64,000 nt of DNA. Origin: Amaurobius ferox. Taxonomy: Eukaryota; Arthropoda; Arachnida; Araneae; Amaurobiidae. Under the pieces are notes generated by a model, which made no database searches, had not been told where the DNA came from, and saw nothing but the letters and a program-made list of their open reading frames with translations. Of the stretch, positions 11,682 to 26,827 are shown piece by piece. The stretch's first letter is position 1, and each line of letters begins with the position of its first letter. The stretch spans positions 28,389,052 to 28,453,051 of the forward strand of contig OX578150.1 of the NCBI GenBank assembly GCA_951213105.1, read 5' to 3'. The translations under genes and the position numbers were made by a program.

Positions 11682-12759
11682 CAGGTGAACCTCAATATGT
11701 CGAACCTCGGTATCTCGAAATTTTCGATATCTCGAAATATTCTCATCTCCCTTCACGCACGGTATAAAACTAATGTAAAACAAACTCTTTAACTCGAAAT
11801 TTTTCTAATCAAACTCTCGATATCTCGAAATTTTTCATCTTACCATTTGGATCATCTTACCATTTTCAACTTTTCATTTGGAAAAATACGATCCAAAAAA
11901 TGTGCTTAATGCAGATGAAGCAGGACTATTTTTTAAGTGTATGCCTGATAAAACTATGAAACTAAAGGTAAAGTATGTTATGGCCAGAAAAGGAGCAAAG
12001 AAAGATTAACTATGCTGTTTTGCACTGATATGGATGATTCAGAAAGGCTCAAACCTCTTATGATAGTTAAATCTGCTAAACCCCGATGTTTTTCAGGAAT
12101 GAAATCTTTTCCAATGACTTATTTTACGAACAAAAAGGCTTGGATGACAGCCGAAATTTTCACTAATTGGTTGAAGGAACTAGACAGAAAAATGTCCCTT
12201 GAAAATCGCGATATTGTTCTCTTCTTGGACAACTGTACAGCGCATAATAGAGTGCCGAAATTAAACCGTGAAAGTTCATTTTATGTCACCAAACACAACT
12301 TCTAAGTTACAGCCTTTGGACCAAGGTATTATTCAGAGTTTTAAAGTAAACTATCGCCACAAAATTAAGTTCATTTGGATCAGCCTAGCTCATTTAGGAA
12401 ATGTGATAGATATTGAAGGATTCAGTAACTGTAACCAAACTATCATTGATGACTATTTTGCAAAGTAAAAAAATGCAAGATTAAATTTTAATAATGTATG
12501 TACGTACATAGTATTACATTAAATGTGTATCCAATCATTTTAAGCTTCGCTTTATTTGTTGTCTGCATTTTCTTGGGAAATACCCAATTTTGTGCCTGCA
12601 AGATAAAGTAAGCCATTCTTTTAAAAATGTGTAAAGTACAGGACTAGTATGTAAAGTATATTACTAGTATCTTTTATGAATTCCTTAAATTTTTTCAAAT
12701 TTTCGATATCTCGAATTTTTTTTTTCTCCCTTCAAATTCGACATATCGAGGTTCGACTG
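11682..12759 (+). mobile_element. Tigger/pogo-like DNA transposon, defective
   Basis: The terminal inverted repeats are CAGGTGAACCTCAATATGTC on the left and, reverse-complemented, CAGTCGAACCTCGATATGTC on the right. TA target duplications lie at 11680-11681 and 12760-12761. At 1078 bp it is shorter than a full Tigger (about 2-2.5 kb), so it is internally deleted. It lies inside family A copy A3. Confidence 0.9.
11885..12468 (+). pseudogene. Tigger transposase (DDE_1) pseudogene, C-terminal part
   Basis: The three acidic-residue regions of the DDE domain survive in broken frames. NADEAGLFFK is at about 11910, FLDNCTAH near 12225-12250, and SKLQPLDQGIIQSFK near 12295-12345. KSAKPRCF and NKKAWMT are also typical Tigger motifs. 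Frameshifts fall near 12003 and 12262, and the N-terminal CENP-B-like DNA-binding half is absent. It cannot make an active transposase. Confidence 0.9.
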
Positions 12760-13446
12760 TAGTAGTTATTTATATTCTTTCCCAGATATTGAATTTTCAT
12801 GTCGTCATCATCAATGAGACGTCATTGATTTAGCGTCATTTTTATCCATTTGGCGAGTTTTTCGTTAATTTAGCAACATTTAAAAAGTCGCCAAGTTGGC
12901 GACATTCCACCAAATTCGTCACCAAAATCTCACCAAGCGTTGTGGACGAAGAAATAAGTTATTCTTACAGCCGATAAATGACTATTGGCGTTCAAATACA
13001 AAAGTATTACTCAAAGTATCTTTTTTCATGAATGGAACGAGCTATATCCACAAGAATGATGTCACCCAATTTATCGCATAGCATCACATATGAAAAGAGA
13101 ACATGTTTCTCAATAGGAAATATTTTGTTTTATTTTATATGACTTTTTGATAATTTTTTGAAAAATGTGCAATATCTCGAGAACGGTTCACGTTAGCGTT
13201 CTAAAATTTATGTCAATCGTTTTCTAATGAAAAATTACATAAGAAATGTCTATTTGCGCAACTTTATTAGCGGCTTTGATTTTTTGACGATTTTTTCAAA
13301 ATTTCACTCGAAAATTTAAGTAGGATCTGATCATTCGATTGCGTATAAAAACAATAGGCTTCCAGTGTTTACGGATTGTGATTTTTGTACCAAATTTGGT
13401 TCGAATCGGTCCATTCGCTCGTCAGTTATCGTCTCCACAGACTCAC

Positions 13447-13515
13447 TGACACACACACACACATACACACATACTTTCACACACACACATACACACACAC
13501 ACACACACACACAGA
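13447..13515 (+). repeat. (CA)n microsatellite, core of family A copy A3
   Basis: An imperfect CA/ACAT tract. The same position in other family A copies holds TG repeats, so it is the element's own microsatellite core. Confidence 0.9.
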
Positions 13516-13941
13516 CATCACTTCAAAAATGTATGATTCGTGATCAGGGATGCTTGAAACGTGCTCTCCCGTCGAAAACTCGAATTCGAATTTTCGACCC
13601 CGTCACAATACTTTCCTTATACATTATGTATATAAGGAAAGTAACCAGCCACAGAAAACTCGGCCATCAAAGCCGCGTAATCATAAAAACACAAGCAAAA
13701 GAAATAGAAGTTAAAGTCTGACACTAACGCTAAGCTCTCCCATAGTTAACTTTTGTAAAGGCTAACTCTTTGATATAAATATTGCATTCTCGATTGATAC
13801 ATCTATGGTCAGTTTTATACAACGTTTTAAATTTTGTATTGTGCCTCTTGCAGTTCAGGTACACTGTTTTACCTTCACAGTCCTTGTGCCGGCTTTGGCG
13901 CCTGTCGTTTCGGTTTACCTCGTCTTCCCGGTGTTGGGTGT

Positions 13942-14236
13942 TGTTGTTTTTGAGACCCAGACCGTCCGACCTACCAGAAAGGTTTAAGGTAACTAACTGT
14001 TTGGACGGCCGGGAAGAGTCACCCAATTTAGACCGGAATCCAGTGGGGGAGGCATCCACAGGACCGTACCCTCCTTCCCCTACAACAAACCTCTCGGAAG
14101 GGCTTACGGACTCACATGTTTAACGTGATCGTACTCCGCGTGAACACGGCGGTAGTTTTGGCAGCGGAGGGAATCGAACCCGGGCCTACCGAGTGCAACT
14201 CCAGCGCGCTAACCACTGGGCTACCAAGCCCCCCCA
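13942..14236 (-). mobile_element. tRNA-headed SINE, minus-strand copy
   Basis: On the minus strand the tRNA-like head has an intact A-box region (tagcccagtggttagcgc) and B box (gggttcgattccc), followed by the body and a TTG-rich tail. An 11-bp duplication, gtgttgggtgt, lies at 13931-13941 and 14237-14247. The B-box segment 14167-14193 (27 nt) is exactly what the 5S-headed copies lack. Confidence 0.9.
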
Positions 14237-14254
14237 GTGTTGGGTGTGGTCTTC

Positions 14255-15750
14255 TTGGGGGATTTTGATGGTGATCTCGTGGGATGGCGGGTGACTCTTC
14301 CTCCCTGTTGGGTCATTGCCTGATGTTCCAGGAGCGCCATCGTGACGACTGAGATTCTTTCCCATATACCTCAGGGTGGGTCCGGTTTCCTATTCCATTA
14401 CCTTCACAGTCCACTGCCTTGTGACCTTTTTCGCCGCAATTAGTACATACTTCCTCATTAGGACAAAACTTACGGATATGTCCGTAAAGTCTGCATTTAT
14501 AGCAAACATTGGCTCTAGGAAACTCCTTGCAATCCACTCTGGTCCATCCCACAATCACTTTATCTCGATTGATCAACACACCAAAGGTAACCGGATCCAA
14601 AGAGATCACCAATTATTACCTTTCTTGCCCTTAAAGTGAGATTTGACTGTAAATTCCTTAATTCTGGCCATTCCTTCGTTTTGAGAAATAATTTTATCTT
14701 TCTTCTGTAATGTTATCGTTAACATTATACAAAATCACTTGGATATCCCTTTCTTTAGGTTTTCCAACTTGGAAAGTGAAGTCTTGATCAGTAAACTCCC
14801 TGACGACTTTGTCAATATCTTCTTCTTTACCTGCTTCCACAATGATTCCTCCTTTAGCTATTTTTCTTACGCCCCTTACACTAATGTTCAGTTTTTGAGT
14901 ATTAACCAGGCTTTGAACATTTTTTTTTTAATTTCCAATGGCTGAAGCAAAAAACAAATGAAGCTAACAAAAAATATAACATGAATATGAAAACATTACA
15001 GCTGCAGAAGAAAGTCGATACAGCACTCACACGGTCTCTTGCTTCCCAGTACGGTTCTCATTCAGATGTTACGGAGAGAGCTGGGCAGTGGAGAAGGTGA
15101 TTCTTGTCCATTATCTCCTGAAGGTCACAGACATTGCAAAATGGTTTGTCATAGAGATAAATTTGGCTTTGAACATCAGATTTGGTTTCATCTGATGAAC
15201 TCCGTTGAGTCGATGGATGAGTCAATACACGAGTAGTCCGTTTTCTGCTTTTGGATGTACTTCGCTTTCCACCTTTTCTACAGCTTGCGCATATGAGATG
15301 TTTTCCTACTGCATTTAGTTGTTCCATCTGAACCGTAATCAAAGTTTGTTATCCAATAAAAACGGTCGCGATTAAGGTTTGTTGCATAATCATCAAAGCT
15401 AACTCGTCTTTCATTCTAATTTGAACTGGAACAGAAACTTTTATATTTCCTTCAGACCCTAAGTTGTTATGACATAATACAAGCCTTGTTATATATCCGC
15501 CAATGTTGGTACTAGAATCCACCTTGTGGGTAGAAATAATATCTTCCTCGTCTCTCATACTGGTCAAGAAGCAGGATACTCGAAGAGCCTTAATCTACTG
15601 ATCGGAATAAAGTCAATAAGTCAGGTTAGGAATAGTAAGAGTGTTTCTTTTACTACTTCAGTCTTCGGTCGGCTTTCGACTCCTAATCAGCCCCTCCACC
15701 CACTTTGCCAAAGCGCCGACCAGAACCAGGCAAATCTTCACTAACACCCA
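14255..15750 (-). pseudogene. Non-LTR retrotransposon ORF1 (gag-like) remnant with two CCHC zinc knuckles
   Basis: The minus-strand frame at 14313-14612 encodes PVTFGVLINRDKVIVGW, then two CCHC knuckles (CYKCRLYGHIRKFC and CTNCGEKGHKAVDC). Upstream, about 14640-14940 gives RKIAKGGIIVEAGKEEDI in another frame, typical of LINE gag-like proteins. Further upstream frames (15058-15342 with CASC...CNVC, and 15349-15567) may be its N-terminal part. Frameshifts and a stop before the knuckle frame make it a pseudogene. No reverse transcriptase follows it. The clade (R1/I-like?) is uncertain. Confidence 0.7.
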
Positions 15751-16384
15751 ATACTAGCTTCACTAGCAGCACTAGCTTCTTAATATATATACAAATGAAG
15801 TTTCCTCATAACTCAATGTATAATTAAGGAAATCAAACACTGAAGATGTCACAAATATGATTTTTTATATCTTCACTAGTCCCGGAAGGTGAAGGGGGGG
15901 GGGGAGACCAATGGTAGCATAGACAATTTCGAAAATTCAAATTACGAGTGGGTTTGAAAAAATAATCAAAATACTCAAAACCACTTTTCAAACTGATCGC
16001 GCATTTCCACTCAAGCCCAAATTTTGGCTTTGGTCTTATTCGATCAGCCTCAGTTTCGAAATCAGCGAAAAAATTTAATATTCCAAAAATTCGAATTAAG
16101 AGGTGTAGGAGGGGGGGGGGCGATAAGAAAGGATCTTCGAAAACATAAAATGATTTATTGCTTCAACACTAGCTAGAATCCTGGTTTTTATCTCATTCAA
16201 TCCGTCTTAGCTTTTACATCAATGGAAAATTGAGAAATTCGAATGAGGGATGACGATGCAAAGTTATTTTACAAAAGATCGACGGTGACTGTAGTCCAAT
16301 GGAGCTGAAATAGTTTTGCGGGAATAACATTTTTCTTTGTGGGGGCTTTGTTTTCTTTAGACATATTCAAAACTGTTCAGGATA
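15751..16384. repeat. Repeat F region
   Basis: No gene. Two related blocks, about 15905-16110 and 16140-16260, share phrases such as tcattcaatccg/cttattcgatcag and attcgaatta. They also match 11465-11590. Poly-G tracts at 15895-15904 and 16111-16120 are notable. Confidence 0.4.
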
Positions 16385-16905
16385 TTAAAATATCGAAATT
16401 ATAACTACCTTTTCAAAGTAGTTCAAAATACTAAAATATCGAAATTAGAACTACCTTTTCAAAGTAGTTCAAAGCACTAAAATATCGAAATTCGAACTAC
16501 CTTTTCAAAGTTGTTCAAATTACTAAAATATCGAAATTAGAGCTGCCTTCTCAAAGCAGTTCAAACTGAAATAACGAAATTAGAACTACCTTTTCAAAGT
16601 AGTTCAAAGTACTAAAATATCGAAATTATAACAACCTTTTCAAAGTAATTCAAGATACTAAAATATTGAAATTAGAACTACCTTTTCAAAGTCGTTCAAA
16701 ATACTAAAATATCGAAATTAGAACTACCATTTTAAAGTAGTTCAAAATACTAAAATATTGAAATTATAACTACCTTTTCAAAGAAGTTCAGGATACTAAA
16801 ATATTCAAATTAGAACTACCTCTTCAAAGTAGTTTAAAGTACTTAAAATATCGAAGTTAGAACTATCTTTTCTAAATAGTTCAAAATGCTGAAATATCGA
16901 AATTT
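16385..16905 (+). repeat. 46-bp tandem array
   Basis: About eleven units of actaaaatatcgaaattaga plus actaccttttcaaagtagttc, spaced 46 bp (for example aactacc at 16402 and 16448). The homologous array at 59205-59400 has only about four units. Confidence 0.9.
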
Positions 16906-17659
16906 TATTTTTCGAAAGCTGAGACACTGATCCGAAATCCAACTGTATATCCTTATAAGACATTCAAAGGGCTACAAATTACTCGCAATTTGTTTACAGC
17001 TAACACTTTTAGTTGTCGCATTTAGACTTCTCGTCAAAATTTCAAATTATTTATCAAACTTTCTTGACGGTATATAAACTTAAATTATACAATATCTTTG
17101 ATGAGGTTTAAGATTTAGGTGAATCTATAAACTTGCCTATCGGGACATAAATACGAACTAGAATTTCATACTACCAATTTTTCTCTTCAAACCTCATTAA
17201 TCATTAAACATATTTAGAATCTCCACCTTCACTTCCTAATTTCTTTCAAACAATATAAAATATCTCTTGCTTGTGCACCAATATTTTACCAAGGATTAAA
17301 CATATTGAGCGGCAACACTTGTGACATTTTAAACGTTGCAGCTATCCTTCCAGTCAGAAAACTTCGAGAAGTCAAAATATTAAAATATCGAAATTATAAC
17401 CACTATAGTTCAAAACTAAGAACTCGACCAAACGAAACATTTTCAATATTCTTCACCTCGACAAGACGATTTCTCAAAAACTTTAAAACAAATAATAGAT
17501 CTAGGAACAGGATTTCGTACTAAACATTTTTTCGCTTATTATTTATATCTGTCTTTTATAGTTTCGGAGATACTTCGAGTGAAATGAGCAAAATGAAGCA
17601 AAAACTCGCTCAGACGAAAACTGTTTAGGTTTTTTTTCGAAAAAAAAAAATTATATATA

Positions 17660-18343
17660 CAGGGTGTCCAATGCTATCGGTGCCCAATGGCTATTTCCTC
17701 AACCGTTAGTCAGAGATATACTTCCAATTGCAAAAATGTTTTAAATTTTAAAATCTATTATATTAGAAACAGTTTAAATAAAAAAAATGCATTTCTGAAA
17801 GAAATACGAAATATAAATTTTTATACAGTCCCCCGGTCCTGCCAATTATATTTAGGAAAATCATCCTCATACAATTTTATGGAAAAAAAAAATCATTCTG
17901 TTACGACCAAAATTGACCGACTTATACTAGCTGTTCAAAGTTGGAGCACTTTTTGTGCTGAGAAAGGGTTGGTTGGTTGGTTGAAAAGGAATATATTTAT
18001 GCGTGGAAAAGCGACTTAAGTCATAAAGTTTAATGCTTCATAACTCGGTGAATTTTGGTCATAAAAGAAAGATTTTTTTTTTCATTTTGCATGAAATGTA
18101 TGTATGAGAAATGTATGCATTGTATGAGGATAATTTTCCTAAATATAATTGGTAGGACAAGGGGACCATATAAAAATTTAAATTTCGAATTTCTTAATTT
18201 CTTTCAGAAATGTACTTATTGATTTAAACTGTTTCTAAGATAATAGATTTTAAAATTTAAAATATTTTTGCAATTGGAAATATATCTCTGCGACTAAAGG
18301 TTGAGGAAATAGCCATTGGGCACCGATATCACTGGACAGCCTG
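17660..18343. mobile_element. Mariner-type MITE with long inverted repeats
   Basis: Left end CAGGGTGTCCA; right end, reverse-complemented, CAGGCTGTCCA. Imperfect inverted repeats of about 240 bp continue inwards (gcccaatggctatttcctca on both arms). TA duplications lie at 17658-17659 and 18344-18345. The related repeat at 59.2-60.2 kb lacks this 684-bp segment and shows a continuous ttatatatatatattaaaatta at the site. The interior carries no transposase. Confidence 0.9.
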
Positions 18344-18430
18344 TATATATTAAAATTATTTTATATATTCATCATTTGTTGTGTAGACATTGTATACATT
18401 TTCATCTATTAGGTTCGGAGATATAAGCAT

Positions 18431-19306
18431 CCCAAGTGTTTACATTTTTCGTAACGCTCCGATTTCAGTCGCATATACCCCAAGCATAGTTGATATCAAA
18501 AACTTATACCACTTTAGCAGTTATAAGCACTCTTTGATGCCAACAATTAAAACTGGGGGGAAAATCTTATATAATAAAAGAAGACATCTCTCTTTCTCTC
18601 TTTGTATGTGTATGCAGTGTGTGGCGAGAAACCTAAACGTCGTACGGCCATGAAATTAGTTGCATATGTACTTCAGGACCCAGAAAGGTGCACCTCGGTG
18701 TTATTATTATTATTATTTGTTTAATTCGAATTAGTTTTTCAGTTGCTTTATGTTTCAACACGATTTTCATAAAAATCAGTTCCTTAGCTACCGAAGATAT
18801 CATCCAGAGTTTTTATCTTAACACCATCAAAAAGATCGAAAATTTATCTTTTAAACAAGCTTCGAACGGAATCCGCATTATTAACAAACCCATTTTCATG
18901 AATTTTTAAAATATAATACTCTTCGTGTGTTGAAGATTCAGATAAATAAATAGGGTGACTGCAGATATTTCCGCAGAGTTTACATCTTAATACCACCGGA
19001 GCAGCGGTATCTTTTTTGTTATGGATATAACTGTGCGTTTTTTAAAAAACGCACAGTTAGCCTACCCCCCCCTTCCATAACAGTTTTTTTTTTCAGTAAA
19101 ACTCAAGTGGGGGTAACGATAGTTTTCTCTGATCCAATGGTAGTTTTTTTCTGATCTAAAAATAGTTTTTCCTTCTCTAACGATTGACATAAGAAGTTTG
19201 CCTTAAATTTGATGCGGGGGCCGACTTACTGTGTGCCCGTTATTTTTATGCTTAAATCTAAAAGGGTTTTTAATATTCAGAAAATATATTAAAAACTTTT
19301 ATTAAA

Positions 19307-19311
<5 letters not shown>
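18431..19311. other. Intergenic stretch, nothing recognised except a small palindrome
   Basis: No gene. A perfect 30-bp palindrome lies at 19029-19058. Confidence 0.4.
19029..19058. repeat. Perfect 30-bp palindrome
   Basis: The half-site AACTGTGCGTTTTTT is followed directly by its exact reverse complement, with no spacer. Confidence 0.95.
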
Positions 19312-19401
<90 letters not shown>

Positions 19402-19405
19402 ATTA

Positions 19406-19450
<45 letters not shown>

Positions 19451-19486
19451 TATTAATATATTATATATATATATATATAATAATTA

Positions 19487-19517
<31 letters not shown>

Positions 19518-19518
19518 A

Positions 19519-19556
<38 letters not shown>
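19312..19556. repeat. (TA)n microsatellite with TAATTAATTATA interruptions
   Basis: About 245 bp of almost pure TA dinucleotides. Prone to length change and assembly error. Confidence 0.95.
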
Positions 19557-19560
<4 letters not shown>

Positions 19561-20334
19561 ACAAGTAAATATAGTATATACATATGTGTATCACATTTAA
19601 TGACTACTTTCCATTTGGAACGCATGAAGTTAGGACGGAAATGGTTAGCCACACATAAATATGTAAGGAGAAAATAAATCAAAGTAAATATACTAAAATT
19701 TCAATGTTGCCCAAAATGAAAACACGTGTGCGATATGATTCAATCAGGGCTGAAATCAGTGGATTGGAATTTCACAGTCGTTGCAGAGACACAAAAGGCA
19801 CATGCACTGCAGCGCAAACATCACAGAAGGTATTAACGCCGACGAATGTAAGTAGACACTTTATAAATCGATGCTTTTCGTTCAACAGCTTTTAATTATT
19901 GAAATTCCGAAATTAAACTACAAGAATTTCCTGGCTATAGTAACGAACAACGGTTCTCAACATTTGCAGGTAGCAAACAATGAAGAAAAAGTTTGAACCC
20001 GCTGAACAGGGCCGCCCATATAACGCCTGACAAACATTTATTCCGAGCCCCCTTCTGTACTTGATTGTCCTCTATTTGTGACCTTTTTATGTCTTCTCAT
20101 CCTTCAGAACAAAATAGGTCCTGGCCCTCTATAGAGGCCCCTCCCCCATTCGAATGGTGTCCGTTCTCCTATGTGAGGTTCTGTGCGGAATACCGCCTCA
20201 GCCAGGATATTTAAAATTAAAAATGCGGATGTACGCGGATGTAACCCCAATTTTAAATTTTTTTAATGCTTTATCTATTACATTTTGTATAATCGTATAA
20301 AATAAAACATAGAATCAATACTTATGTCATATTG
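19557..20334. other. Intergenic stretch, no gene
   Basis: A frame at 19704-19895 has no recognisable domain. cagggccgcccat near 20007 resembles a hAT end, but no matching second end was found. Confidence 0.4.
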
Positions 20335-20963
20335 CGCCGAATTCTCCATTTTGAACTAGAACCGGAAGTGGAAATTTTTAGTAAACCTCTTCACCCACTC
20401 CGAAATTCGATGCTGAGTCTATATATGATTATCAGTGATCATTTAAAATCTATCTGTAGCCAATCCTGAAAATAAGATGTTGCAAGAAAAATGTAATTTT
20501 TTAAATTGGAATTGACATTTCTAGAACCGGAATCGGAAATTCTTAGTGAGCTCACCCTCCCCTCCCAACGCTCACTAGAATTAAATTCTGAATTCATTTA
20601 AATCACTATCTAATCTCTATCTATATATCTACAGCTGCTTCTTAAAAAATATTGACGTTTCAAACAAAACATTTGAACCGGAAAGGGAGATCCACAATAA
20701 CTCCTTACCTCCCTGTGGAATTTGATGCTGAATAGATGTTTAGTTGTTTAAAGAAAAAGAAATTGAGCAAAGAAAAAAAAACGCACAAGTGAAAATCTTC
20801 AGTACCTCCCCCCTCTTCGGAATTCGATGCCGAATCCATATCAATCATCATCTAAGCTTTATTTATAACCCATCCTGAAAATTTCGATATTTCAAGAAAA
20901 ATGTAAGTTTTTGATTTCGGGGAGCAACTCTAGAACCAACAGTGACATAAACACATATTTAGC
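20335..20963. repeat. Degenerate tandem repeats of about 170-190 bp
   Basis: Recurring blocks carry tctagaaccggaa-like, gaattcgatgc-like and atcctgaaaat-like phrases (for example near 20350, 20520, 20680, 20820 and 20930). They lead directly into the 127-bp array. Confidence 0.5.
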
Positions 20964-21598
20964 ACCCCCCTCCCCTTCCCCTCAATTTATTACGCTTTAT
21001 GCAAACAAAACTGTCCAACTTCTATAAAATAAGAAGCAAAATTTTTCGATCAAAATATTTTTTATTGAAAATTATTTCAGTAATAATCATACACCCCTCC
21101 CCTTCCCCTCAATTTATTACGCTTTATGCAAACAAAACTGTCCAACTTCTATAAAATAAGAAGCAAAATTTTTCGATCAAAATATTTTTTATTGAAAATT
21201 ATTTCAGTAATAATCATACCCCCCTCCCCTTCCCCTCAATTTATTACGCTTTATGCAAACAAAACTGTCCAACTTCTATAAAATAAGAAGCAAAATTTTT
21301 CGATCAAAATATTTTTTATTGAAAATTATTTCAGTAATAATCATACCCCCCTCCCCTTCCCCTCAATTTATTACGCTTTATGCAAACAAAACTGTCCAAC
21401 TTCTATAAAATAAGAAGCAAAATTTTTCGATCAAAATATTTTTTATTGAAAATTATTTCAGTAATAATCATACCCCCCTCCCCTTCCCCTCAATTTATTA
21501 CGCTTTATGCAAACAAAACTGTCTAATTTCTATAAAATAAGAAGCAAAATTTTTCGATCAAAATATTTTTTATTGAAAATTATTTCAGTAATAATCAT
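20964..21598. repeat. 127-bp tandem array, five near-identical units
   Basis: The phrase ctcaatttattacgctttat starts at 20981, 21108, 21235, 21362 and 21489, exactly 127 bp apart. Units differ at very few positions, so the array was amplified or homogenised recently. Confidence 0.97.
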
Positions 21599-21874
21599 CT
21601 ATCTTATTACAGTTACGTATTTCATTAAGTATGAGTATTTGTTCATTTTTTAAATAAATATTACTAATTTAGTTAATTTTAAATATAAGTATTATGCTTG
21701 TTCGAGGGCCGTAAGTTGGACTTACATTATATCTCCAATTTCTTGACTAAATAAACTGGGCGGTATTCTATGTCAAGCCCGTTCCTAGATGCAAAATACT
21801 AACATAACTATATTTTTAACTAAATATTGGACTAGCTTACAATTATTTTTAATTTTCTTATAACAATGGGATTT

Positions 21875-21990
<116 letters not shown>

Positions 21991-22984
21991 TAAAAACAAA
22001 AGGGCAGGAGTGCAAATCAGTATACATAGCATCAAACCGCATGTAAAATATTTTAACGTGTATTTAATTACATTAAAAGCAGTAAGTAAAAAGTAACGAG
22101 GAAGGGCTGGAAAAGTAGATCATGGAATGGTCAGGACATAGAAAATAAATCAATGAATAGTATATATCCCAGAAACGTCTTCAAGGGTACATTCTAGACA
22201 GATATCCATTGTTTCTATGTTTATATAGAAACACGTGTTCAAAATTTTATGCAATCTGTGTCCAACAATATATATATTGTATTTGTAGTGATTATAATTA
22301 TTCTAAATTTATAAATCAACACTTGGGGCATATAGTTACTGGAGACTTAGCCATTGTTAAAGATAAATCTTTAAGAACTATAATGTCATTTGGCACTAAA
22401 TTCAGGTTACCTTCAAGTAATAATTCTAAACATGTCTTAAAGTCAATCAATCTGGACCTTGATAAATTTATTTATGGATTAGCTTCTAAATATGCTCAGC
22501 CTTTAGAGGCATTTAATATGTGGAAATTTACTATTTTAAGATCTATTAAAAATGCCATTTGTAGTATTACTTTATCTAGATCTATATATAATATGGATAA
22601 TATAAAACACTCTGTTAATGATTGACATAGATCTTTTGTTATTACTTATGTTGATAAAGCCTCTAATAATTATGCTATTATTTGTAAAAAATTCTATATT
22701 CAATATCTGTTAGATTATTTAAAAAATAATAGTCTATTTAAAATTGATTCACACTCTCTTAATAGTATCAAATTGAAAATTATCAATATGTATAGTGATT
22801 TAGATATTAATAATAATGTTTTGAAATTTCCATATGTTGTGCTTATACCTTTTCATAAAAATCCTATTAAATTTAGAACTGTAACTAGTGGTCATAATTC
22901 ATACTCTACAACTGCTAGTAAATTATTACTAAATTATTTAAATGTACTAAATATTAATTTACGAGATTCTAGTGATAACTACAT

Positions 22985-25914
<2,930 letters not shown>

Positions 25915-25965
<51 letters not shown>
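25915..25965. repeat. (AT)n microsatellite
   Basis: It separates the inverted RT copy from a further partial copy of the element's 3' tail. Confidence 0.9.
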
Positions 25966-25968
<3 letters not shown>

Positions 25969-26152
25969 TATAAATTAGTAAATCCAATGTTAGATTGTAT
26001 GGAGTAACTCATAAAACACTATTCCAAAATTTTCTACAAAATACAAAGAAATAAAAGAAATTAAGACATAAAAAGGAAATAATAAAGCGTAATGCAGGTC
26101 ATAAAGACAAAAACAATCAACAAATTTCAAAAATGAGGAATGAAAATAGATA
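25966..26152 (-). mobile_element. Third, partial copy of the same retroelement tail
   Basis: It repeats 24515-24695 in the same orientation (gtaaatccaatg, attttctacaaaatac, aaagcgtaatgcaggtc). Two minus-strand copies therefore stand head to tail, each joined through AT repeats, as reported for Penelope-like arrays. Confidence 0.8.
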
Positions 26153-26766
26153 TATATATATATAATATTGTTTGCTACTTTGTTATATGTTTTATTTTTG
26201 GCCTCTTCTTCCAGGTGTTACAATATATTTCTATTATTTCGTTGGATTATTAAACAATTTTTTACTATTTTTATTTAAAAAGCTCCGGTTCTAATTTTAT
26301 CCGCCAAATTTTAATAGATTAAACTGTTTTACTATAGACTAAGATCTGTACCAAATTTCAGCTCTCTAAGATGTAAGAAAGTTTGTTAAAAATGATGTTG
26401 AAACAGACATCGGTCACGATAAGCTAAATAAAAGCTTTTGGAAAATTATTATTATTTTTAGCATTAAATGTTAAAAAAGCGGACTCTAGCCATTATATCA
26501 AATTGCTTTCTTATTTTGTTGCACAATAATACTAGGATATAACGAAAGCACCTGTTCCATCAGTCTAGTTAAGAAAAAAGTTTCTATCAATCAACACCAT
26601 ATCCTTTATTTCTCAAATCAATTTTTTTTAATGGCGTTTTATCGAATTTCCATAAAAAAAAAATAAATGGGAGTTTATTAAGTTGCGTCCGCTGTCGATT
26701 TATCAAATTCTTGACGTTGCCATTTGTCGGCGTAATCAAACTTTGATAAATGCGATAACAGAAATC
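26153..26766. other. Intergenic stretch upstream of the candidate promoter
   Basis: No gene. Part of 26300-26410 resembles 61860-61960 (gtaccaaatttcagctctcta), so it is dispersed repeat. Confidence 0.4.
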
Positions 26767-26773
26767 TATAAAT
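26767..26773 (+). promoter_or_regulatory. Candidate TATA box of the chitinase gene
   Basis: TATAAAT, followed 25 nt later by an initiator-like TCA (A at 26792) and then a short candidate exon with a consensus donor. In this AT-rich DNA a TATA match alone is weak. The combination with the splice donor is what recommends it. Confidence 0.35.
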
Positions 26774-26791
26774 TCAAGTTTCTATAATTTC

Positions 26792-26827
26792 ACGACTGTG
26801 GTATTCCTGAGGTTCAGATATACACAG
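26792..26827 (+). other. Candidate non-coding first exon (5' UTR) of the chitinase gene
   Basis: It ends in ACACAG, followed by the donor GTAAGA (26828). The ATG exon is itself preceded by a strong acceptor (tttttctgcttccag, AG at 30605-30606), so a spliced 5' UTR is expected. This is the best upstream partner I found, 3.8 kb away. Alternatives cannot be excluded. Confidence 0.35.

Larger units (their letters stand above)
11592..13642 (-). mobile_element. Family A Helentron/DINE-1-like element, copy A3, split by Tigger
   Basis: On the minus strand the 5' hairpin end (ACTTTCC to GGAAAGT, 13642-13608) leads into the family core, a (CA)n microsatellite (13447-13515 on the plus strand) and the 3' end gtcatgtgctgcccacatcagattttt at 11592-11618. 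The internal sequence is continuous once 11682-12759 is removed. The body matches the 54-56 kb copies closely. Confidence 0.8.
16385..18430 (+). repeat. Long interspersed repeat C, copy 1 (with 46-bp array and nested MITE)
   Basis: The sequence outside 17660-18343 matches 59205-60243 through most of its length (gctgagacactgat, tagttgtcgcatttagac, ggttcggagatataagcat). The left part is a 46-bp tandem array. No protein is encoded, so it may be a non-autonomous element or satellite-bearing repeat. Confidence 0.7.

Noticed and set aside
19306..19518. Frames rich in Ile-Tyr repeats at 19.3, 21.8 and 24.4 kb
   Set aside because: Pure translation of (TA)n microsatellites.
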